Source of the DNA: Poa pratensis
Lineage: Eukaryota > Streptophyta > Magnoliopsida > Poales > Poaceae
DNA: 64,000 nucleotides
NCBI GenBank assembly: GCA_947311845.1
Contig: CAMZMU010000080.1
Span: 48,220,381-48,284,380, forward strand
Direction: 5' to 3'
Shown here one piece after another: positions 42,243 through 55,423 of this stretch. Both the position numbers and the translations under genes were made by a program. Within the stretch, counting starts at the first letter, position 1. Each line of letters opens with the position of its first letter. Under the pieces are notes generated by a model. The model was not told the DNA's origin and searched no databases. It worked only from the letters and a program-made list of their open reading frames with translations.

Positions 42243-45200
42243 TGTGGGGACCCCGGACTAGCTGTCCGAAATACCCTTGTGCCTACAACATCAGCGATCC
42301 CATGATCAGTCTGTCGCTGAGCACAATCAAACTGGTATCAAAAGAACATCCATAAATACCGAAGGAATTTACTTACTTGATTGAAGCCATAAGCTTCCAT
42401 AGGTACTTGCAGCGGAAATCACCAAACAACGTGGAGCCCAAGTCATATGCCACAACCCCACAGGCAACTGACTGGGAAGCGCCCTAGTTCGCATTGACGT
42501 CATTTCAAACTTCTCCTTCGAATTGCTCCTCTTCAGAATCTGGCTAAGACAATAGCCAGGGACGAAACCAATATGAGTACATTTGAATGTACTCGCAAAC
42601 TACCCCCGGAATGAGCATGCACTACTCTTTTTATTGTTTTAAATAAAACTTCGTTTGCTTTGAAAACTCCATAACCTTGTTGAAAAGAGAAGGATGGACT
42701 TTTGTTGAATAAAACTTTTTTTTGAAATCTCTATATCTTTACTGAAAAAGAAAAGAAGGCTTTAGAACTTTTCCCATAAATCTGTCTTTGTAAGAAGTCT
42801 CTTTTAAAACTTTTTCCCGAAATATATCTTTGTCGAAAACTGATAAGAAGTCTCTATTAAAACATTTTCCCGGAAAATCACCATTTGTTTATTTCTCCAA
42901 AACTCCTCCTTTTCTGACCAAAACCATTCATGGTCAAATCGTTTTTTCCAACTTGGTATAGTTGAATAAAACATTTTCCACTTTCAAGACACAAACTTTG
43001 CACTTCTCGACCATAGCCCCTCAGGGTCCTCCTCTTTTCCCGCAACCTCATACCGACTCATCGGTACAGTTGCACAAATACAACATCTCCATTTTCCTTT
43101 CAAATCTTAAAACATTTCCAAAACTTGCACATAGGTCAGAGTAGGGCCTCCCAACTGTCCATATCCGAGGACTCGGCTATTTGAATAGTTTTACCCTCTG
43201 CAGAGGTAGCACGCTTTTATCCCACATCCATCCAGTAACTCATCGTGTCAGCCACGTCCCGCCATACAAGGTGTATGCGAAGTTGAGTCACCGACCGTAG
43301 CCTGTCCTTTGCTCATGCTAGTATAGGATCCTACCGCTACGAAACCGGTTCCATCGACACTTAAATCCAGCCCGTCGGAAACTAAGTGTGAGGACTTCGT
43401 AGTTCTGCCCGGCGAATTTTAATGGCCCTACAAATCCTCTACTCCAATTCATACATACCAACTCAGCTGGCAGTCTTCTCTTTAGAGGACCCGGGTCAGG
43501 GGCAGGTCACCAAACCATCCCCTCATGGAACGAGGTCATCCTCGTTGTTGAGGCTTCCAGTACTAATATGAGCAAACTATATGACTACGCCCTTTCCCAT
43601 ATGTGGGTAAATGTGGTCGCACAGGTTATCGGCTGGTCGTCATAGTACAAAGACACAATGTGCATTTTTCATAAACATCTCCATTCTCCATTTCTTCACT
43701 TCCACACCGACATCTCGGTATTCCATAACCACACAAGTATTTTCAAAGGAGTTTTGAGTAAACAATATTTTTCCCATCCTATAGTTTGAAAAAGAATTTC
43801 CATCTAATATCTCCATATAGGGTGTCAAAATAATATACTTGTATTTTTAAAACAAAGGGTTTTCAAAATCATAGCTTTAGTGGCAAACACCACATAAGTC
43901 ACTTATGCTCTTTATAAGTAAAACATGTGAACCAAAATAGATGTATATAGATGCAAGCTCAGAGAGTAGCTTGCCTTGCTCGGCAAAGTGACATTGGTCT
44001 TGATCTTCAGGTTCAGCAAATTCTCCCTCCTCGATCACTTCGGCAACGTTCTCGTCTAATCGATAAACAAACAAATACGAGCAATCACTTTACTACTCAA
44101 GCAAACATCACAACATTACAATCCTAAATGCTATAAATAGCCACTGCATACATTAAGCAACATCATTTGGCTTCAATTGAATTGTATTTGTCATATTTAT
44201 TTATGTTTCAAATATGGCAGAATTTAGGGGAACATGTTTAATTGCACAACTTGAGTTCTGTTTGTCCTAAAAATACAAACTAAAATTCTACAGAAAGCTA
44301 CTGATGTGTAGAAGACAACACAACTTGATTTGGGATAATTGGAGTTACCAAACTCCCTACACAATAGTTTGAATCCAGTAACTAAATAATCAAGTTTTTG
44401 CTACCATTTGAGTTATGTTGCTACTAAAATTAAATCCTTTTAGGGGCAAGTAACCATGGCTAAATGTGAGCTAACAAAATTGGTCCTAACTCATTTGGGT
44501 TAACCATTAAACATATTTAATTGTTTTAGTGCAGAGGGGTTTAATTTAAGGTCAATAATTAATATTGCTTAATTAATTCTACCAAAATTAGGGAAGCTAG
44601 GTGATCACATTGCTAAACTCACAGAATTGGATTGGCATTATTTGGATTAATATTAATTAAGTTATGGATTTTACAAAATTAGTTTATATTCTGCCCTTCT
44701 ATTAAAGGGCCAGAAAAGGTTATTTCCAGTATTTAGTTCGACACGCAAAAGATGTTATGAGGTAAAGTTATTTCTCCTGAGCATTTTGATATCTCATTTG
44801 CAATTTTTGGATAAGTATTCAAGAAGTTATGGATTTTAGAAGTTTAAACAATTTCCTGCCTTTCTTTATTTTTCAGAAATTCTACTCGAACGTTTTTCAC
44901 CGGGCACGGAGCTACCCGTGCCACTGACCTGTGGGGCCCGTGGCCACGCAGGCGCGGGGAAGCTGCGCTGGCCGCCACGGTCACTGACCGGTGGGGCCAG
45001 GCTGTCAGCGTGCGAAATAAAACTGAAAAAGGCAGTGCGCCGTGCGCGGGATCGAACTCGCGACCTCGCGCGCGTGTGCGTGTGTGCTGGCCACTGGGCG
45101 GGCTCGGTGCTGGTGATAGTATACGGGTTCATACCAATATGAGGTGTGACAGTGCACGTCGACGACGCGCACGGCCGCGGCGACCACCGGCGGCGACGCG

Positions 45201-46886
45201 CACGGGATCGAAGTTCTACGGCGTGCGGAGACCAAATAACGTTCGCACTCGACACGCACCAGTACGGGCTACCTAGTGGTGGCGTTATGGACCTAATGGT
45301 CGCCGGCAAAAGATCCGGCGACGAGGCCGTGCGGCGGCGAGCTACGGGCTACGATGGTCACGAGGATCTACGGCGAACTAAGGACGACAAGCATGTCCAG
45401 GAGAATCGCAAGCTCACCCTCGACGCGTGCGTGTGCTCAGCTTGGACGGAGGAGGGCGGAGACGGTGAAGAACTTGCTCAAAGTGCGGCGGCCGGAGTTG
45501 GAGAAGATGAAGACCCGCCGCTCGATTCGCGGCTTCCCGCGGCGATTCCTTGGACCAGGGTGCAGAGGACGACGAGGCGGAGCTGCTGACGGTCCTTGTT
45601 TAGCTCGGGGAGGTGCCAATCACCGGCGATGCGCGACGGCGTCCATGGACGGGTTCGGGCCGGAGCTCGAAGGGAAGAACAGAGGGAAAGGGAGGGAGCA
45701 GGAGGGCGAGTGAAGCTTGAGGGGGCAGAGTAGCGGCTTCGGGGGATCTTATCCTCCTCGCTGGGCAGCGGAGAGGAGGGGCCCGGGCAGTGCGACGCAC
45801 GGGAGAGGTGCACGGCGGCATGGCAGGAGGGAGAGCAGAGGTGCGGCGTCGTGGCTTCTTATTGTCCGCAGGGCAGCAGAGAGGGGGGGGTCCGGACGAT
45901 GATCGGCGACAGGCGGACGACACGACGGTGGAGCGGAGGGGGGCCTGGGCGAGCTCGGCGGCAGGAGGACGACACGGCGACGGCAGCCACTGCTGCTACA
46001 GGGAAGAAGATGAAGGTTTCGCAGATAACCCCCTGGACTTCTTTTCCTATTTACAACTAAGCCCTTTCCTGATTTTCTTTTATTTCCTTTAAAACCAGTA
46101 GCCTTTCAGTGATTTAATTGAGGCACTAAAACTTTTTAGAAAAATATGTAAAAATTTGAGTAGACTCCCCTTAGCATGAAGAAGCTCCACAAAATTTGGA
46201 GTGGCAAAATAAAATGTTTGGAACCACATTTGTTCCTAGGGTTTGAATATGGCATTTTACTTAATTTCAAAGGTTGCTCCTTTAGAAATTCTAAAGCAAG
46301 TTCAAAATATTATTTTTGAACTCTTGGAACTTCCTTGACAAATATATTAGCTTTTGTATTTGTGTTTGTCAGAAACAAACACATTTGAATTGAATTAAAA
46401 GAATAAAATAGGATTTCATAGTTTAAATAAAATTAAGTGGTAACTATATAATTTTGGGAAGGGAGGGTATGAGAAGGAGATGGTCATCTTTTTACCTCAT
46501 CCATGGAATTAATTTGATAAAGAAAATATTTGCTTGAGAGAAATAGAGAGTGAGGTAGATAGATTAATATATTAAGATCATTTCTTTCACTCATGTTCTT
46601 AATTTCTATTTGTTGAATAATTGGAGGAGTTTGTTTTAAATTTAAGTCACATTCCAAATTGTTGCCAAGTGTGTTTTATTTTTAGTGTTAGACACAGTTG
46701 AGGAATTGTTCTCACAAGCAACAAACATAATCAAATCAGCATCACAACCAAGATCACACAAGTCAACACAGCAATGGGAAGTAAAACACAATCATTAGTG
46801 AAACATTTCAAAAAGTTTTTGTTGGTTCTGAAATTTGGTTCTTGTGAAACTAAGTTTTTCTTAGTTTCTAAATTTGGGATGTGACA
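42243..46886 (-). repeat. LARD B 5' LTR
   Basis: 4644 bp, with TG...CA ends (TGTGGGGACC to GATGTGACA on the plus strand). It is nearly identical to 34611-39178. Confidence 0.93.
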
Positions 46887-47063
46887 TCTTCAAGTTCACC
46901 ATAGCTGAGCACACACAAGGTATCGGAATGAAGTAGCAAACCATTCAAAGGAGTGTCGAGATCACACATAGATAGGAGTGAATTCACCTTATCATGGAGA
47001 GCTTTGACTCTTGCTCTTGTCATTGGTCCACTTGGTGGTGTGTGCCTAGGTTGCACTACATCA
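46887..47063 (-). mobile_element. Gypsy I 3' LTR, segment 3 (U3 start)
   Basis: This is the inner end of the I 3' LTR, ending CACTACATCA on the plus strand beside the PPT. The minus strand encodes the GPMTRARVKALHDKVNSLL tail. The three segments total about 1 kb, matching the 5' LTR at 54546. Confidence 0.88.
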
Positions 47064-47099
47064 TCTCCCCCCCTTGGAAAAGAGTCGTCCTCGACTCTT
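47064..47099 (-). other. PPT and AGGA hairpin of gypsy I
   Basis: The hairpin AAGAGTCG-AGGA-CGACTCTT (47080-47099, minus strand) is followed by a 7-G purine tract next to the LTR end at 47063. Confidence 0.87.
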
Positions 47100-47658
47100 C
47101 ATCCTCATCACCACTTGGGGTTCCACGGTAAGGCGAGATGTCGGCGACGTTGAAGGTGTCATGGACGCCGTACTTGGACTTTGGTATGTCAATCTTGTAT
47201 GCATTGTCGTTGATGCGCTTGAGAACCTTGAAGGGGCCATCACCTCTTGGCGCGAGCTTAGACTTTCTCTCATCGGGGAAGCGGTCTTTGCGTAGATGTA
47301 GCCAAACAAGGTCTCCTTCTTGAAAGATCATGGGCCGCTTGTTCTTGTTCATCGTCGTAGCATGGTCTTCGTTGTGCTTCTCAATCGTGGCCCTTGTGTC
47401 TTCGTGTAGTTTCTTCATGTACGCGGCACGCTTGTCGAAGTCCATGTTGACTTGTTCACGGAGTGGAAGTGGTAGCATGTCGAGCGCGGTGTAGGGGTTG
47501 GAACCATGGACGACCTCGAAGGGTGTTCTCTTTGTTGCGCGATGTAGTGCTCGATTGTAGGCGAACTCGGCGTGTGGGATGCACTCTTCCCAATTCTTCA
47601 AGTTAGGCTTGATCAACACACGAAGTAGTGTGGATAGGCTTCGGTTCACCACTTCGGT

Positions 47659-47879
47659 TTGGCCGCTACAGATCATTCTTGTTACCACGAGATGTATTGG
47701 CCGCTACAGATCATTTGATTGGAATGAAATTTGGAACGGGTATACTTGATGATGACGATATGAATCACTTGAAAAATAAACGTATTCGTTCGGTTGCGGA
47801 TCTGTTACAAGATCAATTCGGACTAGCTCTTGGTATACCTCAGAACAATACATTCTTGTTACCACGAGATGTATTGGCC
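47659..47879 (+). pseudogene. rpoB: Plastid rpoB fragment inserted in integrase (NUPT)
   Basis: The plus strand encodes [18 protein letters not shown] and, further on, [19 protein letters not shown], a characteristic stretch of the beta subunit of plastid-encoded RNA polymerase. The insert is a patchwork of three overlapping rpoB pieces: 47659-47677, 47674-47833 and 47829-47879. The sequence CATTCTTGTTACCACGAGAT therefore appears twice. Both outer junctions share TTGGCC with the gypsy sequence, and about 50 bp of integrase were lost. This looks like double-strand-break repair that copied plastid DNA as filler. The fragment has no function. Confidence 0.9.
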
Positions 47880-50724
47880 ATCAAAGTCTTCCAAAAATAG
47901 CTCATGAACTTGACGTCACGATCCGACACAATGGTCTTGGGCACTCCATGAAGACGGACGATTTCCCTGAAAAACAAAGTGGCAATATGTGAAGCATCGT
48001 CGGTCTTGTTGCATGGTATGAAGTGTGCCATTTTAGAGAAACGATCGATGACGACAAAGATGGAATCCTTGTTTGTTTTAGTGCGTGGGAGTCCTAAGAC
48101 AAAATCCATAGCAATGTCGGACCATGGGTGATGTGGAATTGGCAAAGGTGTGTATAAGCCATGAGAGTTTATAGTAGACTTAGCTTTGAGACATGTTGAG
48201 CATCGTCGCACCAAGCGGTTCACATCCCGGTACATCCTTGGCCAATAGTAGTTTGTGGAGAGCATGGCAAAGGTCTTGTCACGTCCAAAGTGTCCCATTA
48301 AGACGCCTCCATGCGATTCCTTCAAAAGGACCAAACGAAGCAAAGACTCGGGTACACATAGTTTGTTAGCCTTAAACAAGAAACCTTTGTGCAAATAGAA
48401 ATTACCAATTCTTTTGTGCTCCAAACATTGAGCGAAAATGTCTCCAAAGAAAGCATCGGTAGCATACAACTCCTTTATCTCATCCAAACCCAAGACACTA
48501 ATGTCTAGACGTGTAAGTAGGTTGGCCTTGCGGGATAGAACATCCGCGACCACATTGTCTTTACCTTTCTTGTATTTGATTACAAAGGTAAAAGACTCAA
48601 TGAACTCAACCCACTTAGCATGTCTTTTGTTCAAATTTGTTTGACTTTTCAAATATTTCAAGGATTCATGGTCGGAATGGATGACAAATTCCTTATGACG
48701 AAGGTAATGTTGCCACACATCCAAAACACGAACCAAAGCAAATAACTCTTTGTCATAAATTGGGTAATTCAAGCGAGCTCCATCTAGTTTCTAACTATGG
48801 TATGCGATGGGTCTACCATTTTGCATAAGCACTCCACCAATGCCCAATCCACTTGCATCGCATTCAATCTCAAATGTCTTAGAGAAATCCGGAAGGGCAA
48901 GGAGTGGTGCTTCGGTTAATAACCGTTTGAGCTCATTGAAAGCAAAATCATGTGCGTTGCCCCAAATGAAAGGTACATTCTTCTTTGTAAGTTCATGGAG
49001 GGGGCAAGCAATTGTGGAAAAATCCTTAATGAAACGGCGGTAAAATCCGGCAAAACCAAGAAAATGTCTCAACTCCTCAAGTGACATCAGAAAAGGCCAA
49101 GTCCGAATTGCTTGTATCTTTGCTTCATCGACTTCGACTCCATCTGAAGACACAACAAAACCCAAGCAAACAAGTTTGTTGGTGGCAAAAGTGCACTTAG
49201 AAAGATTTGCATAAAGCTTCTCATTGCGAAGAACCAACAAAACTTGAGCAACATGAGAAGTGTGCTCTTCCAAAGATTTGCTATAAATAAGGATGTCGTC
49301 AAAGTATACCACAACAAATTTCCCAATGAAAGGACGCAAAACATGATTCATGAGACGCATAAAAGTAGAAGGTGCATTTGAAAGACCAAATGGCATGACG
49401 AGCCCTTCATAAAGACCAAGCTTTGTTTTAAATGTGGTCTTCCATTCATCACCTTCACACATCCTTATTTGATGGTATCCACTTTTAAGATCAATTTTGG
49501 AGAATATAGCGGAACCACAAAGCTCATCAAGCATATCATCAAGTCGAGGGATAGGATGGCGATACCGAACGGTTATGGCGTTGATGGGGCGACAATCCAT
49601 GCAAAGGCGAAGAGTGTTGTCGTGCTTGGGTACCAAGATGACGGGCACAGCGCACGGACTCAAGCTCTCGCGGATATGTCCCATGGCAAGAAGTTCTTGT
49701 ATTTGCCGCTCAATCTCCTTTGTCTCTTCGGGGTTGGTGCGGTAAGGAGCGCGGTTTGGTAGCGGTGCGCCGGGAACAAGGTCGATGCGGTGCTAGATTC
49801 CGCGTTGAGGAGGTAGTCCCGGTGGCACATCTTGAGGGAAAACATCTTCAAAGTCCTTCAAAAGAGACAACAAAGAAGGAGGAAGGTTTTTGAAAGTGTT
49901 AGTCATAGAAACTTCATCCTTGCATATGAGGACATAGTGTAGGGTGGATGGGTTCTCTCTCAACTCTCTCATCACTCTCTTTGTGGCAAATAGTATAAGT
50001 TTTGTGGGAACTCTCTTTGAAGTCTCACATTCATTTGGCTTGTGGCTCTCACTCACTTTATGGTGGGTCTCTCGCTCACCACTCATCTCACTAGACGAAC
50101 GATCTTGTTGTGCCCTTGCAATGGTCTTGGCGTTGTCGGTGATGACTTGACTTGGTGTCATGGGACGAAGGACGAAGGTCTTGTCGTTGTTCTTGAAGCT
50201 ATAGTAATTAGTCCTTCCATCATGCATAGCACCCTTGTCAAATTGCCATGGACGCCCAATGAGTAAGTGACAAACGTTCATAGGCACAACATCACAATCA
50301 ACCGTATCTTCATAGGCTCCGATCTTGAAGGACACTTGCACCATGTGATCTTGACGGCTCCGGTATCACTCAACCATTGCACATGGTAGGGATGTGGGTG
50401 CTTCTTGAACTTCAAGTTGAGTTTATCACAAAGTTCTTTGCTCGCTAGGTTGTGGCAACTTCCACAATCTATGATGACCTTGATGGACTTGCCATTGATT
50501 CCCGCTCTAGTTTGAAACAAGTTGCATCTTTGGTCTTCTTCCACTTGAACATTGGTAGTTAGAGCTCTTGCCACAACCAAGGAAGGGTTGTTGTCGCCAT
50601 CACAATATATCTCACTTTCTTCTTCTTGACCACTTTGCATTGTGGCGACCTTGTTCAAAGCATTGTACTCATCTTCACTCATAGATTCATACTCTCCCAG
50701 GTCATTGATGATCATGACCTTCTT

Positions 50725-51735
50725 TGATACGGATTGTTTGCCCGATCTTTCACGATGCACGACCCGCCGATAGAATCTCCCAATCACGTGGCTAATACAC
50801 GCAACCTGAAGATGGGGATATCTGATCCTGCGAGCAACTCGTCGATGACGACGAACCTCACGCCGGAGTAGATGACCAGCACGCAACGTATTGATAAACA
50901 ACACGCCTCACACCAAAGCACGACAATCCTTGAAGAACAAGAACCTTCACACAAGATCTTAATAAGATAGATAATCAGACGAGCGCAGATACGCCGTCAT
51001 GACAGACGAGCATAGATGAATGCTTCGCCTCGGATACACATGAGTTCAACTCGAAATTTAACCTAATATTCAACCTAACCCTAATAGTCTAATGCCTATA
51101 GATATATATAGGGGATACAAACCGGCCTCGAAGGGCTCGGCCAGAAAATCAGGACGCGCAGGTCCTTCTACTAAGTCGGGCCACCAGTCTTTGTGTTGTA
51201 GTCGAAATCCTCCAAACGTGGCACGGTGACCCTTCTCCAGACCCAGCTGCGTCGCATATTTATGTTGGTAGCAGCCTAGCTGGACTCTTCCTGACGAGAA
51301 ACATGCACACACGCACCTGCATGCAAACCACAAGTAGTAGCGAGTGCACCAAGCTGTTGTCTTCTTTTCCTTGTCCATTCTTTCTGTCCTCTTCCTCTTG
51401 TCCTTTCTTCATTAGCACTAATTTGCTTGTGCTGCTTTGGAAGCCATCGTAGGTCCTCAAGCTGCATGCGAGTACCATGCATCCTTTTTGGACGGTAGTG
51501 TTTATTCCTTCCTGGTATTTTTCCAATGAATGGCAAATGATGTATAGACGAAATATTAGGGCCACATAATATACGAACCTGGCCATCTTTTCCTTTGTTC
51601 AACCGCCGAATTGAATGATCGTGTATTCTGTCTACCGCCCTCGCCTCCCTCTGGACTGACACACGATTTTCATTGATGTTGTCTGTCTGAATGCACTTAT
51701 CCATGCAAGTGGACCGCCTAAGTCGCGCCGCATCA
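50725..51735 (-). mobile_element. Solo LTR in gypsy I gag-pol, TSD TTCTT
   Basis: 1011 bp with TGATACGG...CGCATCA ends, flanked by TTCTT (50720-50724 and 51736-51740). The first 40 bases resemble the mini-element LTR (TTGTTTGCCCGATCTTTCAC) and the rest diverges, so it is a related but distinct family. A minus-strand TATA-like run is near 51100. No PBS, PPT or coding sequence is present. Confidence 0.87.
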
Positions 51736-53316
51736 TTCTTGTTGGTGCACTCAAAAGATTTGTGCCCTTGGCCGCCGCACTTGTAGCATTGCAAGAGTCT
51801 CGTGCCGGACGAAGATCCTTGAGGCGCCTTGGTAGTGGTAGGTACTTTCTTGAAAGGTTGAGGCGCTTGAGGTGTCGATGTAGAGACTCTTGGAGGAACT
51901 CGAGTGTTCGCTTGAGGAAGAGCTTGTGAAGGTGTAGAAGTTGACGAAGAAGGCTTGTTGGCGTAGAATGCCTTTGTCTTGAGGTATTTGATCTCTTCAA
52001 GCACGTGGCGCGCGGCCTTGGAAGCTTGATGTACTAGCTCAACCAAAGAGGCATATGGTTGGAACTCCACGATCTTCTTGATTGGATAGTTGAGCCATTC
52101 ATGAAACGAGCCATGGATTGCTCTTCGTACTCGTTGACATTGGCTCTCATCATGGAGATTTCCATCTCCTTGTAGTACTCGTCAACCGACTTCAAACCTT
52201 GCTTCAACTCTTGCAACTTCTTGTATAAGTCTCTAGTGTAATGGCTTGGCACGAAGCGCTTGTGCATTGTTTCTTTCATTTCAACCCAAGTGTCAATTGG
52301 TTGTTGGTGGTTAGCGACGCGATCTTGTAGTTGTTTCCACCACAAGAGGGCATACTCTTCAAACTCCATCGAGGCTAAGGCAACCTTCTTGTTGTCGGAG
52401 AAGCGTTGCACACGGAAGATCTTGTCAACCTTGAGTACCCATGAGAAGTAAGCTTCCGGATCACTTGTGCCGTAGAACTTGGGTATGTCAAAGCGGACGT
52501 TGGTCAAGTCATCATAGTCGTCACGATGGCCACCACGTGGGAATGCACGTCCACGTCTCCTTCGATTGAGTCCATCACCATTGTGTTGGCTTGACTCGCT
52601 ATCACTTGACTCGGAGCGGTGGTGTTGTGGACGATCATGTGGAAGTTCTTGACGAGGACGAGGATCATGTTGAGGAGGTAGCTCTTGTTGAGGAACGGGT
52701 TGTTCGTTATTGTTCGCATTGTCATGATTTTGATGACGTGGCCTTGGAGGATGACGGGGTGACGTCCTTGTTCACCAAAGTCATTCGCACCCGGAACGCC
52801 ATTGTCATTAGCCAATGGGTCATGACGATCACGTTGTTCCGGTGGTGGTGATGGTATGCGTTCACGACGATCATCATTTTGGTGAGGTTGTTCTTGATGC
52901 GCATTGGCATTGTTCGCGTGAAGATCATGTGGTTGTTCAACGTTAGGAGGAGGTCGTTCATGGGCGTCGCGCCTTGGGTCATGATGACGTTCTTGTCGAG
53001 GTTCATGATGTCCATGACGAGCTTGTGTCGACCTTGAGGAGCTTCTTGTACGGCTTGAGTGTGAAGAAGCTGGTTGTCGTACAAGGTTGTTGATAGCTTC
53101 GGTCATCCGCTCCATATTTGCTTCTTGAGCATGCATGCGTTCATTGAAGTTGTTCTCTTGAGTTTGAAGACGGCGCTCGTAGCGTCCTAGGTTATCACGA
53201 AGAAAGTGTCGCATACCAACAAGCTCCGATTGTGTGACATAGCCATGATCACCGCGAACTCCACCATGGATTTCATCGTCCGAGCTTGAGCTTCCGTTTG
53301 TACTTCCCCTAAACAT

Positions 53317-54545
53317 TTTCTCAAGATCAAGTGAGATATGTGGCACGGAAAAACCAAGACAAACTATATCCCAAGAATAATGTAACTTGAGAGGAGAGAA
53401 TCCGTTTCTCACACCCAACACACACACTTATGAGGATAGGAAGGTATGAATGCCAAACGAAACAAGCAAACCGACGACAAGTATATTGTCAAAGGTAGAG
53501 AAAATCCACAATGATCAAATTACCAAAGAAACTCCAACCACAAATGATGAAGAAACACACACAAAAGCGAATAATGGGGTTGGGCGACCATAGGGCGGGC
53601 ACTCGAAGATAGACAACCTAACGAAGACTACGTGCTCAAATGTCACCCAACATAAGATGGACGCTAGCTCAATTGCTTTTTGATGGGCAACGGATTTGCA
53701 CAAGAGTTACACACTCACTCACTTTGGCGGTATAAGCTTTGTCGCAACCTACAAGAGATGATACTTGGCACCACTTGATTCTTTTCTTTTCTCGTCTCTT
53801 TTTTTTTTGATTTTTTGACGATGATTCCTTCTCTTTTGCTAGTGCCAAGCTCTCAAACGATACACACTCGCCAATACTTGAAGACAAACACTCAACACGT
53901 GCAATGCCTCGCAATAACACCGAGCTAGTCCAATAGGTCAAGTTACGCGAAAGGAAGAAGGGTTCACAACAGATTTCGATGACGGGGAAAAGCCGAGTCC
54001 TTGGTGACGTCTTTGCTTGACGTTGATGATGCGTGGCGGAAGCTTGTCGATGTTGTAGGCGTAGCACACACCGGAAAAGGACTCAAACAACAACGGAGAA
54101 TTGCCAAAACGAACCAAGGAAACAAGGGAGGAAAACTTCTTTTTCTGGGTAGCCGGCCTGGGAGCCGGTTTTGGCCGGGCTGGGGGCCGGCTGGCTCTGC
54201 AGGGTGGCCGGTTTCTGGGCCGGTTCAGCCGGGCTGGAGGCCGGCCAGTCTGCAACTCGAAAATTGCTCGATTTTTGGCGGAAAAAGCGACGATAAATCC
54301 TCGATTTCGTGGGGAAATTGGCAAAATTAAGGCTAGAGAACGCAAACAAGGGTGGAGGGGGTCCTAAAGCAACAGATCCATGGACAAAAACTACCAAAAA
54401 CGCAACGAATCGACAGATCGGCTCGAATCAAGGAAAGGCTATTTTTGGTGGAAATTTTCGAATTTCTCAAAAACGAAGAAAAATTTGGTGGATTTTGGTG
54501 GAAACACAAAACAAATCCGTGTCAACCTAGAGCTCTGATACCATA
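53317..54545 (-). other. Gypsy I leader with PBS and GCCGG array
   Basis: The PBS is at 54532-54543 (minus strand). At about 54146-54246 the leader has GCCGG-rich units like those in the U3 of this element, where K, F and G leaders have CGGTACTACCG. The remainder aligns with the K leader and is non-coding. Confidence 0.78.
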
Positions 54546-55423
54546 TGATGTGGGTTGGTCCCGATTTTCACGGATTTGTGCGGAGGGAACGATGAACACG
54601 AAGAACACGGGATGAACACGAAGAACACAAAGAGGGGAAATCAACACACAAGGGTTAATAGCAAGTAGCAACTCGGCAAGACTCAATTGATAACAAATCC
54701 CCGAGGGTAGCCCCCAATTCTCCTCTCCCAAGCACACCTTACTCTTAGGATTGTTTGTCCAATTGATCAATCCAACCAATCCAATCTAGCCACTCAAAGA
54801 GGGAAGATTAGCAAGTAATCGCAACTACAAGCGGAAGCCTTGGTATCCACGCAGGGATCTTCTCCTCAAGAGGAGGCCTTGGTTCATCTCCACAAGGGGA
54901 GGCCTTGATTTATCTCCATAGGAGGAAAGAGACACTTTGAGAAGAAGGAGCAAGGCTCTACTTTAGTTCCCAAATCATAGCCTAACCCTAGATCTGGAGG
55001 GGAAAGGTCTATTTATAGTCTAAGCCATGAAGTGGGGAAAGGTGGGGGGTACAAGGCACATGGCCCGTCATGCACGCAGGCAGCACGGTACCCGGTTCCT
55101 GGGCCGGTCAGGCCGGGCTGGGAGCCGGCCGGCTCTGTAGGGTAGCCGGCCTGGGAGCCGGACAAACCGGCCTAGAAGCCGGCTGGCTCGGCAGGGTGAC
55201 CGGCTCTGGAGCTGGTTTTGGCCGGGCTGGAGGCCGGCTGCCTCTGGCTGCAGGCCGGCCTGGGAAACGACCAGTCCGGGCTGGCAGCCGACCAAGCAGT
55301 TTTGCCCCCTCCTTCTTCTTCTTATTGACCATCTTCTTGTGTCTTCCCAGGGTCATCTTCTCCATCATCTTGCGTCGCCTCTTGGCCATCTTCATAGGGG
55401 TCTTCAGGTCCACCATAGCTGAA
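54546..55423 (-). mobile_element. Gypsy I 5' LTR, U3 start missing
   Basis: 878 bp from TGATGTGGGTTGG next to the PBS. The TATA on the minus strand is at 55010-55017 and the GCCGG array at about 55085-55300. The match to other LTRs ends at about 55423, where a gag scrap begins. Confidence 0.87.

Larger units (their letters stand above)
34611..46886 (-). mobile_element. LARD B: complete large non-coding LTR element, TSD TCTTC
   Basis: The 12,276-bp element is flanked by TCTTC (34606-34610 and 46887-46891). The 5' LTR is on the right (42243-46886, 4644 bp), the 3' LTR on the left (34611-39178, 4568 bp), and the interior is 3064 bp. PBS and PPT are intact. No domain of gag or pol is recognisable. 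LTR length of about 4.6 kb with a roughly 3-kb conserved non-coding interior matches the LARD description known from Triticeae. The LTRs differ at about ten bases and two indels, so it is young. Confidence 0.93.
47064..53316 (-). pseudogene. Gypsy I gag-pol, interrupted and frameshifted
   Basis: The order on the minus strand is gag from MFRGST at 53316, capsid-like region (52034-52507), zinc knuckle (about 51745-51790), protease, RT, RNase H, integrase and PPT. A solo LTR (50725-51735) splits knuckle from protease. The protease motif reads IIDCGSC where K and F have IIDGGSC. RT has [11 protein letters not shown] near 49300. A TAG stop follows IAYHS at 48791. Integrase keeps the HHCC finger ([11 protein letters not shown]...CSTC) and two catalytic Asp, then is broken by the plastid insert at 47659-47879. 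The C terminus ends in ESRTTLFQGG with a 7-G PPT and no chromodomain. It is the most complete gypsy copy here but is dead. Confidence 0.9.
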
